From Spirochaetaceae bacterium (GTDB lineage Bacteria; Spirochaetota; Spirochaetia; Treponematales; Breznakiellaceae): a DNA stretch of 15,097 bases. The position numbers were made by a program, and so were the translations under genes. Location of the stretch: contig JAITGR010000043.1 in assembly GCA_031280455.1 (NCBI GenBank), positions 1 through 15,097 of the forward strand, in the 5' to 3' direction. Positions 4,813-11,478 of this stretch are shown in pieces (within the stretch, counting starts at the first letter, position 1; every line of letters starts with the position of its first letter). The notes beneath the pieces were generated by a model, which worked only from the letters and a program-made list of their open reading frames with translations, did not search any database and was not told the origin of the DNA.

Positions 4813-7800
4813 ATGGTTTACCGTGTTTTTGTTGAGAAAAGGCCGCCTTTTGCGGAGCGTGGGCGTGTTTTGCTGCGGCAGTTCCGGGACTTTCTGGGTG
4901 TGCGAGGGCTGCGTTCTGTGCGTGTTGTTCAGCGGTATGACGTCGAGGGAGTGGACGAGGCGCTTTTTGACTTGGCTGCCCGGACGGTTTTTTCTGAGCC
5001 GCCACTGGATGTGCTTTCGTATGCGATGCCGGAAGGTGATTTTGTGCTGGCGGTGGAGTATCTGCCGGGGCAGTTCGATCAGCGCGCGGATTCGGCGGCG
5101 GAGTGTATTCAGCTTATTTCGCAGGGTGTGCGGCCTGTGGTGCACTGTGCGCGTGTGTACGTGCTGGATGGTGTTCTTTCGGCGGAGGAGCGGCGCGCTG
5201 TTACGGGTTTCCTGGTGAATCCGCTGGAAACGCGGCTGGCCGACTGGGGGGCAAAGGCGACGCTCGCGCGGGAGGCGGCGCTGCCTGATTTTCCGCCGGT
5301 GTTGTTCCGGTTTTCGGATATAGCGGCTGATGTTGATGCCGCGAAATCGGAAGCGGCGCGGGCGTATATTGACCGGTACGCGCTGGCTATGGATACGGCG
5401 GATGTGGCCTGCTGCGCCGCGTACTTTCGGTCTGAAGGGAAAGACCCGACGCTCACCGAGCTGCGGGTGCTGGATACGTACTGGAGCGACCACTGCCGGC
5501 ATACGACGTTTGAGACGCTTATCGACGGGGTGCGTTTCGCTGACGCGGACGCTGACGAGGACGGCGGCGGTGCTGGTTCCGGCGAGGTCCGACGGGCGTA
5601 CGCGCGCTATCTGGCGCTGCGGGAATCGCTGGGAGGAGGGGAAAAGCCGCCTTCACTTATGGATATTGCGACTATCGGCGCGCGGGCGTTGTATGCCCGG
5701 GGCGCGCTGCCTGACTGGGAGCGGAGTGCGGAAGTGAATGCCTGCTCTGTTCGTGTGGAACTGGACTTGTACCGTCCGGACGCGGCGGGGGGTGTCGAGC
5801 GCTTTTCCGCGCCGTGGCTTTTAATGTTCAAAAATGAAACGCACAATCACCCGACGGAGATTGAGCCGTACGGCGGCGCGGCGACCTGCCTGGGGGGAGC
5901 CATCCGCGACCCGCTTTCTGGCCGCGCCTATGTGTATCAGGCTTTGCGGGTGAGCGGCGCGGGTAATCCGCTGGCGGCGCAGAGCCAGACGCTCGCGGGT
6001 AAGCTGCCGCAGCGCAAGATTGCCCAGGAGGCCGCCGCCGGTTTTTCGGCGTACGGTAACCAGGTGGGTGTGGCGACATCGCTGGTCGCGGAGTTGTACC
6101 ACGACGACTACCGCGCCAAGCGGCTGGAGGCAGGGGCTGTGCTGGGGGCTGCGCCGCTTTCCCGGGTGCGGCGGGAGGAGCCGGCTGCCGGTGATGTGGT
6201 GGTGCTGATTGGCGGCGGGACGGGGCGGGACGGCTGCGGCGGGGCGACCGGTTCGTCGAAGGCGCACAAAAGTTCCAGCATCGAAACCTGCGGCGCGGAG
6301 GTGCAGCGGGGGAATCCGCCGGTAGAACGGAAGTTGCAGCGCCTGTTCAACCGCGACGAGGCGGCACGGCTTATCAAGCGCTGCAATGATTTTGGCGCGG
6401 GCGGCATCGCGGTGGCTGTCGGCGAGTTGGCGGCGGGGCTGGAGATTGACCTGGACGCGGTGCCGAAAAAGTACGAGGGGCTGGACGGGACGGAGCTTGC
6501 GATAAGTGAAAGCCAGGAGCGCATGGCGCTGGTGCTTGCGGAAGGCGATGTCGCGGCGTTTTTAGCGTATGCCGCCGAAGAAAATCTGGACGCGGCGGTA
6601 GTCGCCCGCGTTACGGCCTCGCGGCGGCTGGTTATGAAGTGGCGCGGGCGCGCGATTGTCGATATTTCGCGCGATTTTCTGGACACCAACGGCGCGCGCC
6701 GGCACATAACAATAGAAGCCGCAGCCTACCCGCCGGCGCAAGCCGGCCAACCAGCAGGCGCGGGGCTGCTGGAAAAACTGTGCGCGCTGGTGCAGGACTT
6801 GAACGTGTGCAGCCAGCGGGGTCTCATTGAGCGCTTTGATTCGACTATCGGGGCGGGCAGCGTGTTGCTGCCGCTGGGCGGGGTGTACCAGAAAACGCCG
6901 GAGGACGTCATGGCCGCCCTGCTGCCGGTTTCGGACGGCACCGGCGAGCGTGCCGGCTGGCGCTGCGCGACCGCGAGCGGTATGGCCTTTGGGTTTGACC
7001 CGGTTATTTCAAAACAAAACCCGTACGAGGGCGCGTATCTCGCCGTGCTGGCAAGCCTTGCCAAACTGGCCGCCGCCGGATTTCCGCGGGAACGGTGCTT
7101 TCTGAGTTTGCAGGAATACTTTGCCCGTCCGGGAGCCTCCGGCGCGCGCTGGTCGGCACCGTTTGCGGCGCTGCTCGGCGCGCTCGACGCGCAGCTCGAC
7201 TTTGGCGTGGCGGCTATTGGCGGTAAAGATTCCATGTCCGGCACCTTTGAGGGCATGGACGTGCCGCCAACGCTGGTTTCGTTTGCCGTGGCGAGCGCTC
7301 CGGCGAAGGCAGTGCGCGGGTCGGCGTTTAGCGCGGGCGGCGGGCGGCGGGTGCTCTGCGTTATGCCGTCGTACACGGCACTGGAGGGCGGGGCGGTGTC
7401 GCTGCGCCCCGATCCGGCGTCGTTTTTGCAGGCGCTCCGGCTAGTGAACGCGCTGCTGGCGGCCTCCGCGCCGGCGGCGCCGTCTCCGGCGAGTGCGGAC
7501 ACACCGCTGGTTTCCGCCGCCCGTAGTTGCGGCCGCTTCGGCCTGGCCGAGGCGGTTTTTAAGATGTGCCTGGGCAACCGCGCCGGCTTTCTGGCGAGCG
7601 CCGCGTTTGACAGCGGACGGTTATTCGAGAGCGCGTTCGGCGCTTTCGTGCTGGAGCTTGCGCCCGGGGTAACCGCCGAAGACGCGCTCCGCCACGCCGC
7701 GCCGCCTGACGACTGCGAGGTGTCCGTAACGGAGCTTGGCCAGACAACAGCGGACTATTACTTTGCCGCGGCGGACAGCAGCGCCGGGGACGGCGCGTTT

Positions 7801-8781
7801 GAACGGGTGCCGCTCGAGCAGGTGGAGCGCGCATGGGAAGCGCCGCTTGCGCCGGTGTATCCCACCACGCCCGATGCCGCGCCCGAAATCCCCCTGCCGG
7901 AACAGGCCGCCGTGGACGGCGCGCGCCGCCCACCCGCGCGCCGCCCACCCGCGCGCCGCGTTCCTGCCGTCGCCCGCCCCCGCGCGCTTATACCGGTGTT
8001 CCCGGGAACCAACTGCGAAAGCGACACCGCGCGGGCGCTGTACGACGCGGGCGCGGTGCCGGAAGTGCTGGTGCTGCAAAACCGGAAGCCGGAACACATT
8101 GCCGCAAGCGCGCGGCTTTTGGCGGAAAAACTGGCGGCGGCGCAGATGCTCATACTGCCGGGCGGATTTTCAGGCGGCGACGAGCCGGAGGGGAGCGCGA
8201 AGCTGATATGCGCGTTCTTTCGCGGCGAGCGGGTGCGCGATGCGGTGCTGCAGATGCTCTCCTGCCGCGACGCGCTCATTCTGGGTATCTGCAACGGATT
8301 TCAGGCGCTGCTCAAACTGGGGCTCGTGCCGGACGGGACGATACACCGTGCGCCTGCCGAAACCGCGCCGGCGCTCACCTTCAACACAATAGCGCGCCAC
8401 CAGAGCCGCATGGTTCGCACGCGGGTATGCTCAACGATTTCGCCATGGTTTTTGCGGGAAGAAGAAGGCGCGCTGCACTACATTCCGGTATCGCACGGCG
8501 AGGGGCGCTTTGTCGCCAGCGAGCAAACGCTGCGCGCGCTGGCCGAACGCGGGCAGATAGCGACGCGCTACGTTGACGAACACGGCCACCCGTCCTCTGC
8601 GATAGCGCACAACCCCGCCGGCAGCATGTTCGCCGTAGAAGGCATAAGCAGCGCGGACGGGCGCGTCCTTGGCAAAATGGCGCACAGCGAGCGGCTGGCC
8701 TCCGGCCTGTACCGGAACATGGGCGCCCCGGCCCCCAGCCAAAAACTGTTTGAAAGCGGGGTGTACTACTTCACCGCATAG
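4813..8781 (+). CDS. purL: Phosphoribosylformylglycinamidine synthase, single-chain PurL/PurQ fusion
   Basis: This enzyme catalyses the ATP- and glutamine-dependent conversion of FGAR to FGAM, the fourth step of purine synthesis, in the cytoplasm. The chain has 1322 residues. The N-terminus MVYRVFVEKRPPF and the motif TYWSDHCRHTTFETL (about 221-235) match, from memory, the clostridial-type large PurL (usually about 1240) rather than the E. coli type. The synthetase core shows FKNETHNHPTEIEPYGGAAT (about 339-358), FDSTIGAGSVLLPLGG (about 675) and AAIGGKDSMSGTFEGMDVPP (about 800). A C-terminal glutamine amidotransferase domain starts near 1057 (PVFPGTNCESDTARAL). Its triad is Cys1160 (GICNGFQ), His1291 and Glu1293 (AHSER). 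The extra length includes an Arg/Pro linker built from a 15-bp tandem repeat (7921-7959) just before the amidotransferase domain, and a Pro/Ala/Gly insertion near residues 637-650. The gene stands alone, with no other pur gene beside it. Confidence 0.97.
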   Translation: MVYRVFVEKRPPFAERGRVLLRQFRDFLGVRGLRSVRVVQRYDVEGVDEALFDLAARTVFSEPPLDVLSYAMPEGDFVLAVEYLPGQFDQRADSAAECIQLISQGVRPVVHCARVYVLDGVLSAEERRAVTGFLVNPLETRLADWGAKATLAREAALPDFPPVLFRFSDIAADVDAAKSEAARAYIDRYALAMDTADVACCAAYFRSEGKDPTLTELRVLDTYWSDHCRHTTFETLIDGVRFADADADEDGGGAGSGEVRRAYARYLALRESLGGGEKPPSLMDIATIGARALYARGALPDWERSAEVNACSVRVELDLYRPDAAGGVERFSAPWLLMFKNETHNHPTEIEPYGGAATCLGGAIRDPLSGRAYVYQALRVSGAGNPLAAQSQTLAGKLPQRKIAQEAAAGFSAYGNQVGVATSLVAELYHDDYRAKRLEAGAVLGAAPLSRVRREEPAAGDVVVLIGGGTGRDGCGGATGSSKAHKSSSIETCGAEVQRGNPPVERKLQRLFNRDEAARLIKRCNDFGAGGIAVAVGELAAGLEIDLDAVPKKYEGLDGTELAISESQERMALVLAEGDVAAFLAYAAEENLDAAVVARVTASRRLVMKWRGRAIVDISRDFLDTNGARRHITIEAAAYPPAQAGQPAGAGLLEKLCALVQDLNVCSQRGLIERFDSTIGAGSVLLPLGGVYQKTPEDVMAALLPVSDGTGERAGWRCATASGMAFGFDPVISKQNPYEGAYLAVLASLAKLAAAGFPRERCFLSLQEYFARPGASGARWSAPFAALLGALDAQLDFGVAAIGGKDSMSGTFEGMDVPPTLVSFAVASAPAKAVRGSAFSAGGGRRVLCVMPSYTALEGGAVSLRPDPASFLQALRLVNALLAASAPAAPSPASADTPLVSAARSCGRFGLAEAVFKMCLGNRAGFLASAAFDSGRLFESAFGAFVLELAPGVTAEDALRHAAPPDDCEVSVTELGQTTADYYFAAADSSAGDGAFERVPLEQVERAWEAPLAPVYPTTPDAAPEIPLPEQAAVDGARRPPARRPPARRVPAVARPRALIPVFPGTNCESDTARALYDAGAVPEVLVLQNRKPEHIAASARLLAEKLAAAQMLILPGGFSGGDEPEGSAKLICAFFRGERVRDAVLQMLSCRDALILGICNGFQALLKLGLVPDGTIHRAPAETAPALTFNTIARHQSRMVRTRVCSTISPWFLREEEGALHYIPVSHGEGRFVASEQTLRALAERGQIATRYVDEHGHPSSAIAHNPAGSMFAVEGISSADGRVLGKMAHSERLASGLYRNMGAPAPSQKLFESGVYYFTA
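7921..7959 (+). repeat. 15-bp tandem repeat in purL linker
   Basis: The unit GCGCGCCGCCCACCC occurs twice in full (7921-7935, 7936-7950) and then partly (7951-7959). It stays in frame and encodes a repeated Arg-Arg-Pro-Pro-Ala linker between the synthetase and amidotransferase domains. Copy number could vary without breaking the frame. Confidence 0.8.
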
Positions 8782-8830
8782 CAGACGGGGAGGGATATGT
8801 TTACAGAAGCGAGCAGTTATGGCAGACTAT

Positions 8831-8867
8831 AGAGCCGTGCAAAAGTCGGTTGCTTTTGCACGGCTCT
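8831..8867 (+). terminator. 15-bp perfect hairpin downstream of purL
   Basis: AGAGCCGTGCAAAAG (8831-8845), a 7-nt loop TCGGTTG and CTTTTGCACGGCTCT (8853-8867), perfectly paired, 49 nt after the purL stop. It is followed by TGCAGTTTCTC, not a proper U-run. It is therefore either a factor-dependent terminator or RNA-stabilising hairpin, or a small palindromic repeat. Confidence 0.5.
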
Positions 8868-8923
8868 TGCAGTTTCTCATGCTAAAGCCTGCGGACTAAA
8901 GTCCGATGAAACATGCATTTTTA

Positions 8924-8978
8924 AGAGGTTGCTGTTGCAAAACTGAAGTTTTGCAACAGCCTCTATCCGTTCTTTTTT
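8924..8978 (+). terminator. Second long hairpin with T-run downstream of purL
   Basis: CTGTTGCAAAAC (8932-8943), loop TGAA and GTTTTGCAACAG (8948-8959) form 12 bp. The stem is extended by AGAGG/CCTCT (8924-8928, 8960-8964) across a 3-nt bulge on the 5' side. TTCTTTTTT (8970-8978) follows 5 nt after the stem, so it could be an intrinsic terminator on the plus strand. Its arms resemble those of the hairpin at 8831-8867. Confidence 0.5.
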
Positions 8979-9152
8979 CGGGGGTAAAAATATCCGGCAT
9001 TATATAGTTACTCCTTAACAATAATCCAACTCCTTACCAGGCAAAGAAACAAAAGAAACGGAAGAAGTTCCGGTCTCGTGCTGGGATAGAAGCGGAGTAC
9101 GGCACTACAGCACATAACAGGTCTGTTTACGCGCCCCAAAACGCTGTGGTAG

Positions 9153-9169
9153 AAACCGCTATGCGGTTT
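9153..9169 (+). repeat. Small hairpin just upstream of hairpin element copy 2
   Basis: AAACCGC (9153-9159), loop TAT and GCGGTTT (9163-9169) form a perfect 7-bp stem that ends 5 nt before copy 2 begins. Whether it belongs to the same RNA structure is unknown. Confidence 0.5.
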
Positions 9170-9174
9170 GAACA

Positions 9175-9249
9175 GCGCAAGCGATTGCAGCGGAAATACT
9201 TTTTGCCCGCCGGGAGGCGGAGCAAAAAGATTGGAGCGGAAAGCGCGGT
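9175..9249 (+). repeat. Intergenic hairpin element, copy 2
   Basis: A 75-nt element whose 32-nt left arm (9175-9206) and 28-nt right arm (9222-9249) equal those of copy 1 at 4636-4700. The centre (9207-9221) is different and longer, but it again folds: CCGCC pairs with GGCGG around GGGA, extending the CTTTTTGC/GCAAAAAG stem with one unpaired A. The direct repeats GATTGCAGCGGAAA (9183-9196) and GATTGGAGCGGAAA (9229-9242) are kept. It is in the same orientation as copy 1 relative to the plus-strand gene downstream, about 225 nt before the cyclase start. Confidence 0.75.
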
Positions 9250-9287
9250 TTTTGGCGTACGCTGGTGCTGCGCTTTGCACGCCAACC

Positions 9288-9318
9288 CAAGGCGCAGAGC
9301 GCCTTGCTTTTTACTTTT
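9288..9318 (+). terminator. Intrinsic terminator inside the purL/cyclase spacer
   Basis: CAAGGCGC (9288-9295), loop AGA and GCGCCTTG (9299-9306) form a perfect 8-bp stem followed directly by CTTTTTACTTTT (9307-9318). It is a standard intrinsic terminator shape on the plus strand. No gene ends nearby, so it may end a short transcript carrying the hairpin element, or act as a 5' leader attenuator for the cyclase operon. Confidence 0.65.
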
Positions 9319-9463
9319 GCTACCTCTGTGGGCAAAAATGCGCCAAAATGCGAACGTCTGTTTAATCAGCGCTGCCCGCCGCTTCGCTAAACGGCTTGCA
9401 ATGGCGGCACTGCCCCTAAAACCACGACCGCTTTTTGCCGATATTCAAAACGGAGCTGTTTGT

Positions 9464-9467
9464 GGAG
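9464..9467 (+). promoter_or_regulatory. Shine-Dalgarno site deciding the cyclase start
   Basis: GGAG (9464-9467) lies 7 nt upstream of a TTG at 9475. This favours TTG 9475 over the more upstream in-frame TTG at 9460, which has no such site. Confidence 0.55.
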
Positions 9468-9474
9468 TTGTTGG

Positions 9475-11478
9475 TTGAGCAGAAAAGTTAGCTATCCGGT
9501 CGGCTTAAAATTAAATTGCATTATCACCCTTGCCCTGCTGTTTTCTCTGGGGGCGGAAATTTTACTGGTCGCGGTGTTTGTGCGCTTTGACGTAAAAACG
9601 ACCGCCATGGGAAACAACCGCAGCATAAACAGTATGTCTGCCACCATGGCCGCCCTCGAATTCACCGCGCTGCGCTCTGATGTACTGATTTTGCTTAACT
9701 ACGGCGGCTTTGACGACACCGCAACCCCGGACATGCCGGCTGCATACCCAGCCGCGCCCCAAGGCGAAAGCGCCCGCACACTCGGCGCGCTTATCCAGTA
9801 CTTTTTTCGGCAGCAGCCCGACATAGCCGCGATAGTGCTGCCGGACGAGACCGATGCCTCAGGCGGCGGCGACAGCTCTTATCTGAACGAACCCTTCATG
9901 GCCGCAAACGAAGCGCGGCCATCAATGATAGACGACTTTCTGCGCGCAAACCCCGTCGCCATAAGCCGCGCGCGCATTGGCGAAACCATGCTGATGAACG
10001 CCGCGCCGTTTTTCAACGGCCTGCAAATGCTCGCCCTCATTTTTCCCAAACGCGGCGCGGGGCAATCCTTCATGCCCGTCGCCGTCTTTTTCTCGTCGCA
10101 GGACTTTACCGAATCGTTCGGCACCGGTGCCCACTCTTCGTTTTTAACCAACGATTCCGGCGACGTGCTCATCCACAGCGACCAGGATTTGGTAGCCGAA
10201 GGCGCGAACGTCATGGCAGAATCGTTCGTCCGCGACTGCTGGAATTCGGGACAGCAGACCATGCACGGCGTTTTTCAGAACGCGGACGGCATGAGCATAT
10301 TCGGCGATTTTGAGCGCGTGGAAGGCTTTCAGAACGCCGCGGTTTTTACGACCATACAGAGCGACATCGTGTTTGAAGGCGTATCCGCCGCGACCCGCCG
10401 GAACATCGCGTTTTCGGCCATGATTACCTTCCTTTCGGTTTTGTTCATCTGGTTTTTTTCCAAGACCTTCAGCCGCCCGCTTGTTGAATTAGCGAACGCC
10501 GTTGAGGAGATAGACCACGGCAACTATCAAATTCAGCTTGCAAGCCACAACGCCGACGAAACCGGCGTACTGGGCAGCAGCCTGATGAGCATGAGCCACG
10601 CGATAGGCAACTTTGAACGCTTTACCAACAAAATGATAGCCCGCCTTTCCCGCGAAGGAACGCTCAAAGCCGAAGGGACGGATAAAGTCGCGACCCTGTT
10701 TTTCTCCGACATTCGCTCGTTTACCGCCATATCCGAAAAAATGCGCGCCGAAGAAGTGGTTGAATTTCTGAATGAATACATGGAGCGCATGGTAAGCTGT
10801 GTTATCGCCACCGGCGGTGCCATCGACAAGTACATAGGCGACGCGATTATGGCGCACTGGGGGCCGGTTGAATCGGCAGGAAACGCGGCGGTTGACGCGC
10901 TCAACGGCGTACGCAGCGCGTTGATGATGCGCGCCAATTTGTTCAATTTTAACGCACGGCGCAGCGGCGACGATCGCCAGCCCAAAATAAAAATCGGCTG
11001 CGGGCTGAATACGGGCAATGTGCTGGCCGGACAAATCGGCAGCGCCGAGCGTGTCGTGTATACGGTCATTGGCGACGCGGTTAGTTTTGCCGACCGTACC
11101 GAAACGTTTAACAAGCCGTTTGGAACTGAAATCCTGATTAGCGAGCACACATGGCGGCTGGTTGGGAAGTACCTTATAACCCAGGAAATGCCATCGGTTA
11201 CCGAAGCCGGAGAACGCGTACGCATATTTGCGGTTATCAATATGGCGGACGAAGAAGAATCCGAGCGTATGTTGACGCTGCTGGACGCCATGTCGTTCAA
11301 TGACCCGGCGCTGAACCGGCGCTGCCTGGGTCCGGGCGGGCCGCAAACGCTGGCGCAGCTGCGCACCCTGTTGAGCATCCCCACGCCCGATTTGAGCCAG
11401 CTCAATTTGGCCGAGGAAGAAAAGAAGTACTCGCTCGCCCCCGCGTCCATCGAGACGGCAGCTCTGGAGGCAGTATGA
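9475..11478 (+). CDS. Membrane-bound class III adenylate/guanylate cyclase with HAMP domain
   Basis: The product has 667 residues from TTG 9475. A membrane segment (about 11-33, IITLALLFSLGAEILLVAVF) is followed by an extracytoplasmic sensor region (about 34-308) without a recognised motif. A second membrane segment (about 310-332), a HAMP linker (about 330-380) and a C-terminal class III cyclase domain (about 403-585) come next. Metal-binding aspartates are Asp412 (FFSDIRSFT) and Asp456 (IGDAIMAHWG). Lys452 and Thr530 (VYTVIGDAV) form the Lys/Thr pair of class IIIb adenylate cyclases, so cAMP is the likely product. Arg541 is present, but the usual transition-state Asn four residues before it is Ser537 (GDAVSFADR), which may lower activity. 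It probably makes cAMP in response to an envelope signal. It overlaps the FecR gene by ATGA, so the two are co-transcribed and probably translationally coupled. Confidence 0.92.
   Translation: MSRKVSYPVGLKLNCIITLALLFSLGAEILLVAVFVRFDVKTTAMGNNRSINSMSATMAALEFTALRSDVLILLNYGGFDDTATPDMPAAYPAAPQGESARTLGALIQYFFRQQPDIAAIVLPDETDASGGGDSSYLNEPFMAANEARPSMIDDFLRANPVAISRARIGETMLMNAAPFFNGLQMLALIFPKRGAGQSFMPVAVFFSSQDFTESFGTGAHSSFLTNDSGDVLIHSDQDLVAEGANVMAESFVRDCWNSGQQTMHGVFQNADGMSIFGDFERVEGFQNAAVFTTIQSDIVFEGVSAATRRNIAFSAMITFLSVLFIWFFSKTFSRPLVELANAVEEIDHGNYQIQLASHNADETGVLGSSLMSMSHAIGNFERFTNKMIARLSREGTLKAEGTDKVATLFFSDIRSFTAISEKMRAEEVVEFLNEYMERMVSCVIATGGAIDKYIGDAIMAHWGPVESAGNAAVDALNGVRSALMMRANLFNFNARRSGDDRQPKIKIGCGLNTGNVLAGQIGSAERVVYTVIGDAVSFADRTETFNKPFGTEILISEHTWRLVGKYLITQEMPSVTEAGERVRIFAVINMADEEESERMLTLLDAMSFNDPALNRRCLGPGGPQTLAQLRTLLSIPTPDLSQLNLAEEEKKYSLAPASIETAALEAV

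Larger units (their letters stand above)
8782..9474. other. Long non-coding, hairpin-rich spacer between purL and the cyclase gene
   Basis: About 690 bp with no convincing gene; the open frames across it (for example 9008-9280 minus) mostly translate the repeat element. From left to right it holds a 15-bp hairpin (8831-8867), a small hairpin CGGACT/AGTCCG (8892-8905), a bulged hairpin followed by a T-run (8924-8978), an AT-rich stretch around 8981-9060, a 7-bp hairpin AAACCGC/GCGGTTT (9153-9169), hairpin element copy 2 (9175-9249), arms TTGGCGT/ACGCCAA (9252-9258, 9279-9285) and an intrinsic terminator (9288-9318). From 9319 to 9463 I see no strong promoter and no further clear structure. Confidence 0.7.

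Noticed and set aside
7921..7959. Tandem units as a CRISPR-like array
   Set aside because: The units are 15 bp, contiguous, in frame within purL and without spacers.
9008..9280. 90-codon minus-strand frame in the purL/cyclase spacer
   Set aside because: Most of it is the antisense translation of the hairpin element and flanking inverted repeats; no start signal supports it.
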